Assembly (NCBI GenBank): GCA_002449635.1
Contig: DJXF01000038.1
Location: forward strand, 1 to 15,782
Reading direction: 5' to 3'
Length of the DNA: 15,782 nucleotides
Source of the DNA: Clostridiales bacterium UBA7011
GTDB taxonomy: Bacteria; Bacillota; Clostridia; Oscillospirales; Butyricicoccaceae
Shown here: piece by piece, positions 1 through 6,102 of the stretch
Position numbering within the stretch: the first letter of the stretch is position 1
Layout of the letters: every line of letters begins with the position of its first letter
Position numbers and translations under genes: made by a program
The notes under the pieces: model-generated
What the model was told of the DNA's origin: nothing
The model's database searches: none
The model's input: the letters and a program-made list of their open reading frames with translations, nothing else

Positions 1-165
1 TCAGGCTCCAAAGGGCAAAATTTTACCCCCCCCTTGCGGGAGGCCAGGCCAGCTCTCAAATTGTATCAGTTTGCGCGTTTAGATATCCCCATAAACGCTC
101 AAATTGATACAATAAAAGCAGGCACTAGCGATAGTAAATATCATGAGCCAGTTTCGAGTACTTGA
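1..165 (+). CDS. 3' end of an unidentified gene (54 codons visible)
   Basis: An uninterrupted frame runs from the first base of the window to a TGA at 163-165. The visible C-terminus reads through QNFTPPLREARPALKLYQFA and ends KYHEPVSST. The stop overlaps the ATG of the next gene as TGATG, which is the usual geometry of translationally coupled genes and the best evidence that the frame is real. The frame passes through an 8-base C run (26-33), so a sequencing slip there would change the N-terminal part of what is visible. A long inverted repeat (60-113) lies inside the coding frame. I do not recognise the family. It has no visible motif or membrane segment, and its start lies outside the window. 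Confidence 0.55.
   Translation, partial: SGSKGQNFTPPLREARPALKLYQFARLDIPINAQIDTIKAGTSDSKYHEPVSST
60..113. repeat. 22-bp imperfect inverted repeat, 10-base loop
   Basis: Arms 60-81 and 92-113 pair over 22 positions with one mismatch (C74/T99) and one G-T pair (G69/T104). The loop is 82-91. No T tract follows on either strand, so it is not a normal intrinsic terminator. It lies inside the coding frame that ends at 165. Each arm carries a TCAAATTG-type core that recurs at 665 and 684. It could be a protein-binding palindrome, a structured mRNA element affecting the coupled downstream gene, or a recombination-related site. No function can be assigned from sequence. Confidence 0.6.
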
Positions 166-563
166 TGGCTAAAGTAAATGCTAACAGTCCTGACAAGACA
201 ACTCAACGCCCAAAGAAAAATAAAAAACAGGGAAAAGCCACCTCGAAAGAAAAGCCGAGTGTTGGTAAGACCTTACAAACAAAGCATCCCGAAATTGAAA
301 AACTAAAACAGCGGATAGACTTTAAGGCAAGAATGATACCCTTAATGTATCTTGCAAGTATCGATAAAATACAAAGTGATTTTTCGATAAAGGAAATTCA
401 GAATTTAATTTTCGATGCTTTAGGAGAACAGTCAAACGTAAAGCAAATTGAAGATGTTTTTAACAGGCGGACCGACTGGTTTGAGAAAACGCAAGCGAAT
501 CCGAGAAGATACAAACTTCTTGAAATAGGATACGATTATGCTAAGAACATTCTTTTCTACTAG
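165..563 (+). CDS. Hypothetical lysine-rich protein, winged-helix-like C-terminus
   Basis: This gene encodes 132 residues. I chose the ATG at 165 because it overlaps the preceding stop (TGATG). A TTG at 162 would add one residue, and neither start has a clear ribosome site, which fits coupling to the upstream gene. Residues 1-45 are rich in Lys, Gln, Ser and Pro and look disordered and basic. Residues about 60-130 look helical (SIKEIQNLIFDALG, then VKQIEDVFNRR), followed by a beta-like PRRYKLLEIG and a last helix, an order that resembles a winged helix-turn-helix. A DNA-binding accessory role is therefore inferred, not shown. Its AT-rich codons (AAA, ATA, TTT) contrast with all genes to the right and suggest horizontal origin. 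I do not recognise the family. Confidence 0.7.
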   Translation: MAKVNANSPDKTTQRPKKNKKQGKATSKEKPSVGKTLQTKHPEIEKLKQRIDFKARMIPLMYLASIDKIQSDFSIKEIQNLIFDALGEQSNVKQIEDVFNRRTDWFEKTQANPRRYKLLEIGYDYAKNILFY

Positions 564-571
564 AGAGAGGA

Positions 572-673
572 ATGTTTAGTTGGGTGACAATTGTAATCGT
601 TTATAATACAACCACAATTTGCTTGAGTGCACATTTATGTTTTTTGTTATGTAAACCAGGAGGTTCAAATTGA
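572..673 (+). CDS. Possible 33-residue hydrophobic peptide
   Basis: An ATG at 572 opens 34 codons to TGA at 671-673, eight bases after the preceding stop. The peptide begins MFSWVTIVIVYNTTTICLSA and has one hydrophobic stretch (about residues 4-27) with three cysteines. The purine run GAGAGAGG just before the ATG could be a ribosome site but sits too close. A possible promoter (580-607) lies inside this frame, which argues against it being a gene. It may be chance. Confidence 0.2.
   Translation: MFSWVTIVIVYNTTTICLSAHLCFLLCKPGGSN
580..607 (+). promoter_or_regulatory. Possible sigma-A promoter
   Basis: TTGGGT (580-585), a 16-bp spacer and a perfect TATAAT (602-607) are present in AT-rich DNA. 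No good ORF follows. A transcript starting near 614 would run through the tandem repeats at 665-698 to the hairpin at 741-770, giving about 160 nt. It could drive a small RNA or be fortuitous. Confidence 0.3.
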
Positions 674-698
674 ACGATTCCCCTCAAATTGAACGATT
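665..698 (+). repeat. Tandem 15-bp direct repeat TCAAATTGAACGATT
   Basis: Two identical copies lie at 665-679 and 684-698, a period of 19 bp. The core TTCAAATTGAA of the first copy is itself palindromic. The TCAAATTG portion also occurs at 56-63 and 99-106. Short repeats spaced about two helical turns apart are typical of protein-binding sites such as integrase arm sites or replication iterons. Which of these applies here is unknown. Confidence 0.65.
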
Positions 699-830
699 TG
701 TCAATCAATTCAAAGCCAGGAAGCCATAAGAAAAGAGAAAAGCCGTCGTGAAACTGCTCTCACGGCGGCTTGTGTTCTGTAGGAAAAAGTTTGAAACCCT
801 TTGAAATCAAAGGATTTTTATAAAAAGAAA
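674..830. other. Gap between left-flank ORFs and the tRNA terminator
   Basis: No convincing gene is seen on either strand here. The stretch holds the second copy of the tandem repeat, a CCAGG flanking motif at 656-660 and 716-720, the hairpin at 741-770 and a short palindrome (CCTTTGA-AA-TCAAAGG, 798-813). The palindrome is followed by ATTTTTA on the plus strand and could be a weak terminator. No copy of the tRNA 3' end that would mark an att site was found in the window. Confidence 0.5.
741..770 (-). terminator. Intrinsic terminator-like hairpin
   Basis: The 11-bp stem pairs 741-751 with 760-770 (one G-T pair) around an 8-base loop. On the minus strand the stem is followed by a T-rich tract (reverse complement of 728-740, TTTTCTCTTTTCTT type). 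On the plus strand it is followed by the weaker TGTGTTCTGT. It probably stops minus-strand transcripts that pass the tRNA terminator and may work in both directions. Confidence 0.6.
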
Positions 831-863
831 CAGCACAACCATTGTATCAAAATGGTTGTGCTG
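821..863 (-). terminator. Intrinsic terminator of tRNA-Ser
   Basis: A perfect 13-bp stem (831-843 with 851-863, 7-base loop) lies three bases beyond the tRNA CCA end. Read on the minus strand it is followed by TTTCTTTTTA (830-821). Confidence 0.85.
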
Positions 864-866
864 ATA

Positions 867-957
867 TGGCGGAGAAGGTGGGATTCGAACCCACGTGCCC
901 GGTTAAGGACAAAACGATTTCGAGTCGTTCTCGTTATGACCACTTCGATACTTCTCC
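867..957 (-). tRNA. tRNA-Ser (anticodon CGA)
   Basis: The minus strand folds as a 91-nt class II tRNA. The acceptor arm GGAGAAG (957-951) pairs with CTTCTCC (877-871), with discriminator G and an encoded CCA (869-867). The anticodon stem AACGA/TCGTT holds loop CTCGAAA, with anticodon CGA at 922-920 reading UCG codons. The T arm is GTGGG-TTCGAAT-CCCAC. A long variable arm (GTCC/GGGC stem) identifies serine. The gene has its own promoter and terminator, so it is monocistronic. tRNA-Ser genes are frequent integration targets, and the AT-rich DNA lies on its 3' side. Confidence 0.96.
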
Positions 958-999
958 ATAAAACAGGTCAAAACAGTCCCGCAACGAAACTGCTAAAAC

Positions 1000-1028
1000 A
1001 GTATACAACAGTTTCAGCAGCACGTCAA
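1000..1028 (-). promoter_or_regulatory. Sigma-A promoter of tRNA-Ser
   Basis: Read on the minus strand, TTGACG (1028-1023), a 17-bp spacer and TATACT (1005-1000) form a near-consensus promoter. Transcription should start near 993, about 35 nt before the mature tRNA. It sits just after the stop codon of the repressor gene. Confidence 0.85.
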
Positions 1029-1036
1029 GGGGTAAT

Positions 1037-1408
1037 TTATTTCTTTTCGTGAAGCACGGCGCGCATCCGTTCAACGGTGCGCTCGCTGACGATGTGCTCA
1101 ATGCGGCAGGCGTCGGTTTCCGCCGTTTCGGCATCGAGAGAGAGCACGGACATCAGAAATTCCTTGATGAGGACGTGACGGCCGTAGATTTCGTTGGCGC
1201 GTTTGCGGCCCTCGTCGGTCAGGCGAATCGTGCCGTATGCCACCTGGTCCACCAGTCCGGCCTTTTTCAGCACGCCCATGGCGCGCGTCACACTGGGCTT
1301 GGAGTACCCCAGCTCATTGGCGATATCAACCGCGTGTACGACACCGTTGCGCATTTCCAGCAAAAGGATCGTTTCCAGGTAGTTTTCGCCCGATTCCTGA
1401 ATTTTCAT
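1037..1408 (-). CDS. DtxR/MntR-family metal-dependent transcriptional regulator
   Basis: This 123-residue protein is a cytoplasmic repressor that binds DNA when loaded with Fe(II) or Mn(II) and controls metal uptake genes. Residues 1-70 form the winged helix, with the recognition region LGYSKPSVTRAMGVLKKAGL. Residues 70-123 form the dimerisation and metal-binding domain. Candidate ligands are Glu8, His78, Glu83, Cys101, Glu104 and His105. The C-x-x-E-H pattern matches DtxR/IdeR rather than the E-x-x-E-H of MntR, so iron is slightly favoured. There is no C-terminal SH3-like domain, as in short MntR-type members. The start at 1408 follows GAGGCGG about 8 bases upstream. The frame stays open far upstream, antisense to gltX, but that part is spurious. 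No metal transporter gene is nearby. Confidence 0.9.
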   Translation of the reverse strand: MKIQESGENYLETILLLEMRNGVVHAVDIANELGYSKPSVTRAMGVLKKAGLVDQVAYGTIRLTDEGRKRANEIYGRHVLIKEFLMSVLSLDAETAETDACRIEHIVSERTVERMRAVLHEKK

Positions 1409-1447
1409 GTCTTCACCGCCTCGGTTTGTTGGATAGAAAGTATGTCT

Positions 1448-1476
1448 ATTATAGCACAGATTCCGGCGGGTGACAA
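1448..1476 (-). promoter_or_regulatory. Sigma-A promoter of the DtxR-family gene
   Basis: On the minus strand TTGTCA (1476-1471), a 17-bp spacer and a perfect TATAAT (1453-1448) are present. A weak inverted repeat (ATAGA/TCTAT) lies near the start point and could be an autoregulatory operator, but it is too short to claim. Confidence 0.85.
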
Positions 1477-1506
1477 CAAAAAGCCCGATTTTTAAGGGGC
1501 GAAATG

Positions 1507-1535
1507 TTGCGGTGGAAGGGAAATTATGATATGAT
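1507..1535 (+). promoter_or_regulatory. Sigma-A promoter of gltX
   Basis: TTGCGG (1507-1512), a 17-bp spacer and TATGAT (1530-1535) are present. The predicted start near 1542 gives a leader of about 68 nt. It lies back to back with the promoter of the divergent regulator gene. Confidence 0.75.
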
Positions 1536-1571
1536 CTTTGTTGTGATAAAATTATTGGAAGAAATACGGCG

Positions 1572-1592
1572 GCGCACGGCGGATTCGTGCGC
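1572..1592 (+). promoter_or_regulatory. Leader hairpin next to the gltX ribosome site
   Basis: A perfect 7-bp G+C-rich stem, GCGCACG (1572-1578) with CGTGCGC (1586-1592), closes a 7-base loop. It ends three bases before the ribosome site GGAGAGG (1596-1602). It could modulate translation. No T-box sequence is present, so this is not a T-box leader. Confidence 0.4.
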
Positions 1593-1609
1593 TGCGGAGA
1601 GGAAAAAAG

Positions 1610-3253
1610 ATGGATACTATTCGTTTGGCGCAATTGCTGTTTCCCGACGTCACGGAGACACCGGAGCAGGTAGAGGCACGCTATCCCGCGCGTGAGCTGC
1701 CGGAGGGCGCAAAGGTGACGCGCATGGCGCCCAGTCCGACCGGCTTCATGCACCTGGGCAATCTGTTCGGCGCAGTGGTGGACGAGCGCCTCGCCCATCA
1801 GTCGGGCGGCATTTTTTACCTGCGCATCGAGGATACCGACAAAAAGCGCGAGGTGGAAGGCGGCGTGGAGCTGATTCTTGACACGTTCCGCAAATTCGGC
1901 CTCCCGTTTGACGAGGGCGCGACCGTGGACGGCGACAACGGCGCATACGGCCCGTACCGCCAGAGCAGGCGCGCGTCCATTTATCATGTATTTGTCAAGC
2001 AGCTGGTCGAGCGCGGCTATGCCTACCCGTGCTTCTGCACCGAGGAAGAGCTGGCGGAAATGCGCGCACAGCAGGAGGCAAACAAGGAAAATTTCGGCTA
2101 TTACGGAAAATATGCGAAATACCGCGACTGCCCGCTGGAGGAAATTGAATCGCGCATTGCGAACGGGGAAAGCTATGTCATTCGCTTCCGTTCGCCCGGC
2201 AGCATTGAAAACAAGGTGCGCCACACCGATCTGGTCAAGGGCAATCTGGAGCTGACGGAAAACGATCAGGACATTGTCCTGCTCAAGTCGGACGGCATTC
2301 CGACCTATCATTTTGCCCATGTCGTGGACGACCACCTGATGCACACCACCCATGTCGTGCGCGGCGAGGAGTGGCTGGCGACGCTGCCGGTTCATCTGCA
2401 GCTGTTTGATGTCATGGGCTGGAAGCGTCCGAAGTATGTGCACACGGCACAGCTGATGAAGATGGACGGCGGCTCCAAGCGCAAGCTGTCCAAGCGCAAG
2501 GACCCCGAACTGGCCCTGTCGTATTATTATCAGCAGGGCATTCCGGTGCCGGCTGTCATGGAATATCTGATGACACTGCTCAACTCCAATTTTGAGGAGT
2601 GGCGCCGCGCCAATCCGGACGCGTCCATCAACGATTTCCCGTTCAGCCCGAAGAAGATGAGCGTTTCCGGCTCGCTGTTCGATATGGAAAAGCTGCGCGA
2701 TGTCAGCAAAAATGTCATCTCCCGCATGACGGCGGACGAGGTCTACGATTTGGTTTCCGCGTGGAGTGCGGACAACGACCCGGAATTTCACGCGCTGTTC
2801 GTCCGCAGTCCCGAAACGACGCGCGCGTTCCTGTCCATCGGACGCGGCGGCAAAAAGCCGCGCAAGGATGTGGCGTTCTGGAGCGAAATGAAGGCGTATA
2901 TGGACTTCCTGTTCCCCGAGCTGTTCCGGCCGGACTATTCCGGCATGCCGGAGAGCACGGCGGACGACGCAAAGGCGATTCTGACCGAATATCAGGAGAT
3001 TTACGATCCCGCGGATGAGATGTCCGTGTGGTTTGACAAAATCAAGGCACTGGCAGACCGGCACGGCTTTGCGCCGGAGACCAAGCTGTACAAGAAAAAT
3101 CCGGAGGCATACAAGGGACCGGTCGGTGATGTTTCGATGGTTCTGCGCGTTGCAGTCTGCGGCCGCACCAACGCGCCCGACCTGTATTCTGTCATGCAGC
3201 TGATGGACCGCGGGGAAATTCTGCGCCGTCTGTCCGCCGCCGCACAGGCCTGA
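1610..3253 (+). CDS. gltX: Glutamate--tRNA ligase (GluRS)
   Basis: This 547-residue class I synthetase charges tRNA-Glu with glutamate. The Rossmann catalytic fold carries the HIGH-type motif HLGN at residues 48-51 within APSPTGFMHLGN, the family segment LRIEDTDKKRE, and the KMSKS-type motif KLSKR at 292-296. The C-terminal third is the helical anticodon-binding region. The usual bacterial length is near 485. Here the HIGH motif is about 40 residues further in than usual, so there is an N-terminal extension (residues 1-35) plus a longer C-terminal part. The ATG at 1610 is supported by GGAGAGG about 7 bases upstream. glnS follows after 74 bases in the same direction, so the two may be co-transcribed. 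Whether it also charges tRNA-Gln cannot be told here. Confidence 0.96.
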   Translation: MDTIRLAQLLFPDVTETPEQVEARYPARELPEGAKVTRMAPSPTGFMHLGNLFGAVVDERLAHQSGGIFYLRIEDTDKKREVEGGVELILDTFRKFGLPFDEGATVDGDNGAYGPYRQSRRASIYHVFVKQLVERGYAYPCFCTEEELAEMRAQQEANKENFGYYGKYAKYRDCPLEEIESRIANGESYVIRFRSPGSIENKVRHTDLVKGNLELTENDQDIVLLKSDGIPTYHFAHVVDDHLMHTTHVVRGEEWLATLPVHLQLFDVMGWKRPKYVHTAQLMKMDGGSKRKLSKRKDPELALSYYYQQGIPVPAVMEYLMTLLNSNFEEWRRANPDASINDFPFSPKKMSVSGSLFDMEKLRDVSKNVISRMTADEVYDLVSAWSADNDPEFHALFVRSPETTRAFLSIGRGGKKPRKDVAFWSEMKAYMDFLFPELFRPDYSGMPESTADDAKAILTEYQEIYDPADEMSVWFDKIKALADRHGFAPETKLYKKNPEAYKGPVGDVSMVLRVAVCGRTNAPDLYSVMQLMDRGEILRRLSAAAQA

Positions 3254-3262
3254 CCGGAGACA

Positions 3263-3278
3263 GCGGGGCACGCCCCGC
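3263..3278 (+). other. Intergenic G+C hairpin between gltX and glnS
   Basis: GCGGGG (3263-3268) pairs with CCCCGC (3273-3278) around a 4-base loop. A-rich sequence follows rather than a T tract, so it is not a normal terminator. It may be an mRNA processing or stability element between two co-transcribed genes, or a weak attenuator. Confidence 0.45.
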
Positions 3279-3327
3279 GCGGTCTGTCACAAAAAATCTT
3301 TTATATCAGAGGAAAAGGGGAGCACTG

Positions 3328-5004
3328 ATGGAATTTGCATCGAATTTCCTGCATGAAATCATTGATGAGGACATCAAAAACGGCATGACGGAACGGATTC
3401 ACACCCGTTTCCCGCCGGAGCCGAACGGCTATCTGCACATCGGCTCGGCCAAGGCGATTTTCATCAACTGGTCGATTGCAACCAAATACAACGGTCTGTT
3501 CAATCTGCGGTTTGACGACACAAATCCGGTGCGCGAGGACGACGAGTATGTACAGTCCATTTTGCAGGATGTCGAATGGCTGACCGGCGGAAAGCCGTCC
3601 GGCGGCATTTTCTACGGCTCGGATTACTTTGAAACGTGCTACGAATGTGCGGTTCACCTCATTCGGGAGGGCAAGGCGTATGTCTGCGACCTGAGTGCGG
3701 ATGAAATGCGCGAATACCGCGGCACGCTGACCGAGCCGGGCAGAAACAGCCCGTACCGCGACCGCTCGGTCGAAGAAAATCTGCGCCTGTTCGAGGAGAT
3801 GCGGGCGGACCGCTATCCGGACGGCGCCAAGACGCTGCGCGCGAAAATCGACATGGCCTCGCCCAATATGAACATGCGCGACCCGGCGATTTACCGCATT
3901 GTGCATGCGGCCCACCACCGCATCGGCAACAAGTGGTGTATTTATCCGCTGTACGATTTTGCCCATCCGATTCAGGACGCCATGGAGGGCATCACCCATT
4001 CGCTGTGCTCGATTGAGTTTGAAAATCACCGTCCGCTGTATGAGTGGGTGGTTGACAACTGTGCGCCCTGCCTGCCGTCTCACCCGAAGCAGAGGGAATT
4101 TGCCCGCCTGAATGTGACCAATACGGTCATGTCCAAGCGCTATCTGCGCGAGCTGGTGGAAACCGGACGGGTGGAAGGCTGGGACGACCCGCGCATGCCG
4201 ACGCTGTGCGGTCTGCGCCGCCGCGGCTATACGCCATCGTCCATTCTGGAATTTGTCACGCGCGCCGGAGTCGCCAAGACAGACAGTCTGGTGGACATCA
4301 AGCTGCTGGAATACTGCATCCGCGACGAGCTGAACAACACCGCGCTGCGCCGCATGGCGGTGACCGAGCCGATCAAAATGGTCATCACCAACTATCCGGA
4401 AGACAAGGAGGAGACATTCCCGGTCGCAAACAATCCGAAGGACGAGACGGCCGGCACACGCGAGGTGCCGTTCACCCGTGAGCTGTGGATTGAAAAGAGC
4501 GATTTTGCACTGGTTCCGCCTCCGAAATTCCAGCGCCTCAAGCCGGACGGCGAGGTTCGCCTGATGGGCGCGTATATTGTCCGCTGCAATGAAGTCATTC
4601 AGGACGCCGACGGCAATGTCGTCGAGCTGCACTGCACGGCCGATCTGGAATCGGGCAACGGCAAGCCGGTCGACGGACGCAAGGTGCGCGGCACGATTCA
4701 CTGGGTTTCCGCAAAGCACGCCATTGATGCGGAGCTCGATCTGTATGACAATCTGTTCCTGCTGGAAAATACGGCAGCGGTACCGGAGGGAAAGACCTAT
4801 CTGGATTTCCTCAATCCGGACTCGCGCAGACTGCTGACCGGCTGCAAGCTGGAGCCGTCCATCGCGGATGTTCCGGCGGGCACGCGCATGCAGTTTGTCC
4901 GCATGGGCTATTATATTCAGGACAGCGTTCCGGCGCAGGACGGCACGCTGCGGTTTAACCGCATTGTCTCGCTCAAGGACAGCTTTAAGCCGGACAAAAA
5001 ATAA
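3328..5004 (+). CDS. glnS: Glutamine--tRNA ligase (GlnRS)
   Basis: This 558-residue class I synthetase directly charges tRNA-Gln and is close to the 554 residues of the E. coli enzyme. The HIGH-type motif is HIGS at residues 37-40 in RFPPEPNGYLHIGSAKA, followed by LRFDDTNP, which is typical of GlnRS. The KMSKS motif is MSKR at 268-271 (TNTVMSKRYL). The C-terminal half is the two-barrel anticodon-binding region of GlnRS, with WVSAKHAIDAELDLYDNLF. The start follows GGGGAG (3317-3322). Most Firmicutes lack GlnRS and make Gln-tRNA with the GatCAB amidotransferase, so this gene was probably acquired. Its position after gltX, the paralogous enzyme, is notable. Codon use matches its neighbours, so any transfer was not recent. 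Confidence 0.97.
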   Translation: MEFASNFLHEIIDEDIKNGMTERIHTRFPPEPNGYLHIGSAKAIFINWSIATKYNGLFNLRFDDTNPVREDDEYVQSILQDVEWLTGGKPSGGIFYGSDYFETCYECAVHLIREGKAYVCDLSADEMREYRGTLTEPGRNSPYRDRSVEENLRLFEEMRADRYPDGAKTLRAKIDMASPNMNMRDPAIYRIVHAAHHRIGNKWCIYPLYDFAHPIQDAMEGITHSLCSIEFENHRPLYEWVVDNCAPCLPSHPKQREFARLNVTNTVMSKRYLRELVETGRVEGWDDPRMPTLCGLRRRGYTPSSILEFVTRAGVAKTDSLVDIKLLEYCIRDELNNTALRRMAVTEPIKMVITNYPEDKEETFPVANNPKDETAGTREVPFTRELWIEKSDFALVPPPKFQRLKPDGEVRLMGAYIVRCNEVIQDADGNVVELHCTADLESGNGKPVDGRKVRGTIHWVSAKHAIDAELDLYDNLFLLENTAAVPEGKTYLDFLNPDSRRLLTGCKLEPSIADVPAGTRMQFVRMGYYIQDSVPAQDGTLRFNRIVSLKDSFKPDKK

Positions 5005-5031
5005 GCCGGCATTGCCGATAAACGCATATTC

Positions 5032-5072
5032 GGGTCTGATTTCTGTGAAAAAACGGAGGTCAGACCCTTTTC
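5032..5072 (+). terminator. Intrinsic terminator of glnS
   Basis: GGGTCTGA (5032-5039) pairs with TCAGACCC (5060-5067) around a 20-base loop and is followed by TTTTCC. It ends the gltX-glnS unit. Confidence 0.75.
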
Positions 5073-5084
5073 CTATGGTAAAAA

Positions 5085-5145
5085 AGCGCAAAAAAACACC
5101 CTGCCTGCGGACGGCATGACATGCCATGCGGCCGGACAGACAGGG
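5085..5145 (-). terminator. Intrinsic terminator of uppP
   Basis: On the minus strand a long imperfect hairpin, with base CCCTG (5099-5103) paired with CAGGG (5141-5145) and an inner GGCATG/CATGCC arm, is followed by TGTTTTTTTGCG. It lies just after the uppP stop and is separate from the glnS terminator. Confidence 0.7.
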
Positions 5146-5158
5146 GAATTGGTGCGGT

Positions 5159-5974
5159 TCAGATAACCAGAGCGAAGTACACCAAAACGACGACGCCGAG
5201 GACAATGCGGTACCAGCCGAACACCTTGAAATCATGCTTGCGGATGTAATTCATCAGGAAGCGGATGACAAACAGGGAGACGACAAAGGCGGTGACCATG
5301 CCGACGATGAGCACGCCGAGCTGCGCCGCGGTGTAATGCAGACCGTATTTCAGAATTTTCAGTCCGCTCGCACCGAGCATCACCGGCACGGCGAGGAAGA
5401 AGGAAAATTCTGCCGCCACAGGGCGGGAGCAGCCGAGGAACACCGCGCCGAGAATGGTCGAGCCGGAACGGGATGTTCCCGGGACGAGCGAAAGCGTCTG
5501 GAATGCGCCGATGAGCAGCGCCTTGCGGAACGAAAGCTCCTCCAGGGAGGAGGTCGTCGGCGTGTGGTGCGTGCTCTCGAGCACGATAAACAGAACACCG
5601 TAGACAATCAGCGCGATGGCGATGACCACCGGACCGTACAGCAGATCGTGAATCAGATCGTCAAACAGAATGCCGATCACACCGGCCGGAATACAGCCGA
5701 CAATGACCTTTTTCCAGAGCGCCCAGGTGTCGCGTTTTTCCGCCTTGGATTTTTTGGCGGAAAACGGATTGAGCTTGTCGAAGTACAGCACGATGACCGC
5801 GAGGATCGAACCGAACTGAATGACGACGAAGAACATGTCGGTAAAATCCTTGGAAAAATTCAGGTGAAGAAATTCATCGACCAGAAGCATATGGCCGGTC
5901 GAGGAGACCGGAAGCCATTCCGTGATTCCCTGGACAATGCCGAGAACCAGCGATTTCAACAGTTCAAGTAACAT
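5159..5974 (-). CDS. uppP: Undecaprenyl-diphosphatase
   Basis: This 271-residue integral membrane enzyme removes a phosphate from undecaprenyl pyrophosphate, recycling the lipid carrier for peptidoglycan and other surface polymers. High levels give bacitracin resistance. The two BacA family signatures are present: GITEWLPVSSTGHM near residue 17 and PGTSRSGSTI in the second half. Both carry the Glu, Ser, His and Arg residues of the active site. About seven or eight hydrophobic segments are visible and the length is normal. The ATG at 5974 is chosen because AAGGAG (5986-5981) lies seven bases upstream. The longer frame beyond it has no ribosome site and a non-membrane character. It is divergent from recQ and has its own promoter and terminator. 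Confidence 0.96.
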   Translation of the reverse strand: MLLELLKSLVLGIVQGITEWLPVSSTGHMLLVDEFLHLNFSKDFTDMFFVVIQFGSILAVIVLYFDKLNPFSAKKSKAEKRDTWALWKKVIVGCIPAGVIGILFDDLIHDLLYGPVVIAIALIVYGVLFIVLESTHHTPTTSSLEELSFRKALLIGAFQTLSLVPGTSRSGSTILGAVFLGCSRPVAAEFSFFLAVPVMLGASGLKILKYGLHYTAAQLGVLIVGMVTAFVVSLFVIRFLMNYIRKHDFKVFGWYRIVLGVVVLVYFALVI

Positions 5975-6004
5975 AGTTGTCTCCTTCAAAAAAAGATTGC
6001 TACC

Positions 6005-6033
6005 AGTATAGCGTATCCGCGCGCAAAAGTAAA
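6005..6033 (-). promoter_or_regulatory. Sigma-A promoter of uppP
   Basis: On the minus strand TTTACT (6033-6028), a 17-bp spacer and TATACT (6010-6005) are present. The predicted leader is about 24 nt. Confidence 0.7.
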
Positions 6034-6043
6034 GCGGGAGAGC

Positions 6044-6072
6044 TTGCGCCGCCGCGGAAATTGTGGCATACT
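6044..6072 (+). promoter_or_regulatory. Sigma-A promoter of recQ
   Basis: TTGCGC (6044-6049), a 17-bp spacer and CATACT (6067-6072) are present. The spacer contains CCGCCGCGGAA (its first base overlaps the -35 end), an 11-mer that recurs in another promoter spacer at 10270-10280. Confidence 0.6.
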
Positions 6073-6102
6073 GATACGCAGACCGAAGAGGAGGGAACAC
6101 GG

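Noticed and set aside
867..890. att-site duplication of the tRNA 3' end
   Set aside because: No second copy was found in the window, so it cannot be called from this sequence.
990..1020. Imperfect hairpin as a terminator for the DtxR-family gene
   Set aside because: The same bases hold the near-consensus tRNA promoter and the T tract is poor.
801..1052. 83-codon plus-strand frame over the tRNA region
   Set aside because: It runs antisense through tRNA-Ser and its promoter and has no ribosome site.
1536..1609. T-box riboswitch before gltX
   Set aside because: The leader is only about 68 nt and lacks the T-box core and a terminator/antiterminator pair.
1409..3271. Long minus-strand frame opposite gltX, in frame with the DtxR-family gene
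   Set aside because: It is an antisense shadow in G+C-rich coding DNA. The DtxR family begins at 1408 with its own ribosome site and promoter.
3301..5235. 644-codon minus-strand frame opposite glnS
   Set aside because: Its composition is Arg/His/Ala-rich with no domain, and glnS is certain on the other strand.
5126..5971. 281-codon plus-strand frame opposite uppP
   Set aside because: It is a shadow rich in Asp, Glu, Arg and Gln, whereas uppP has clear catalytic motifs on the minus strand.
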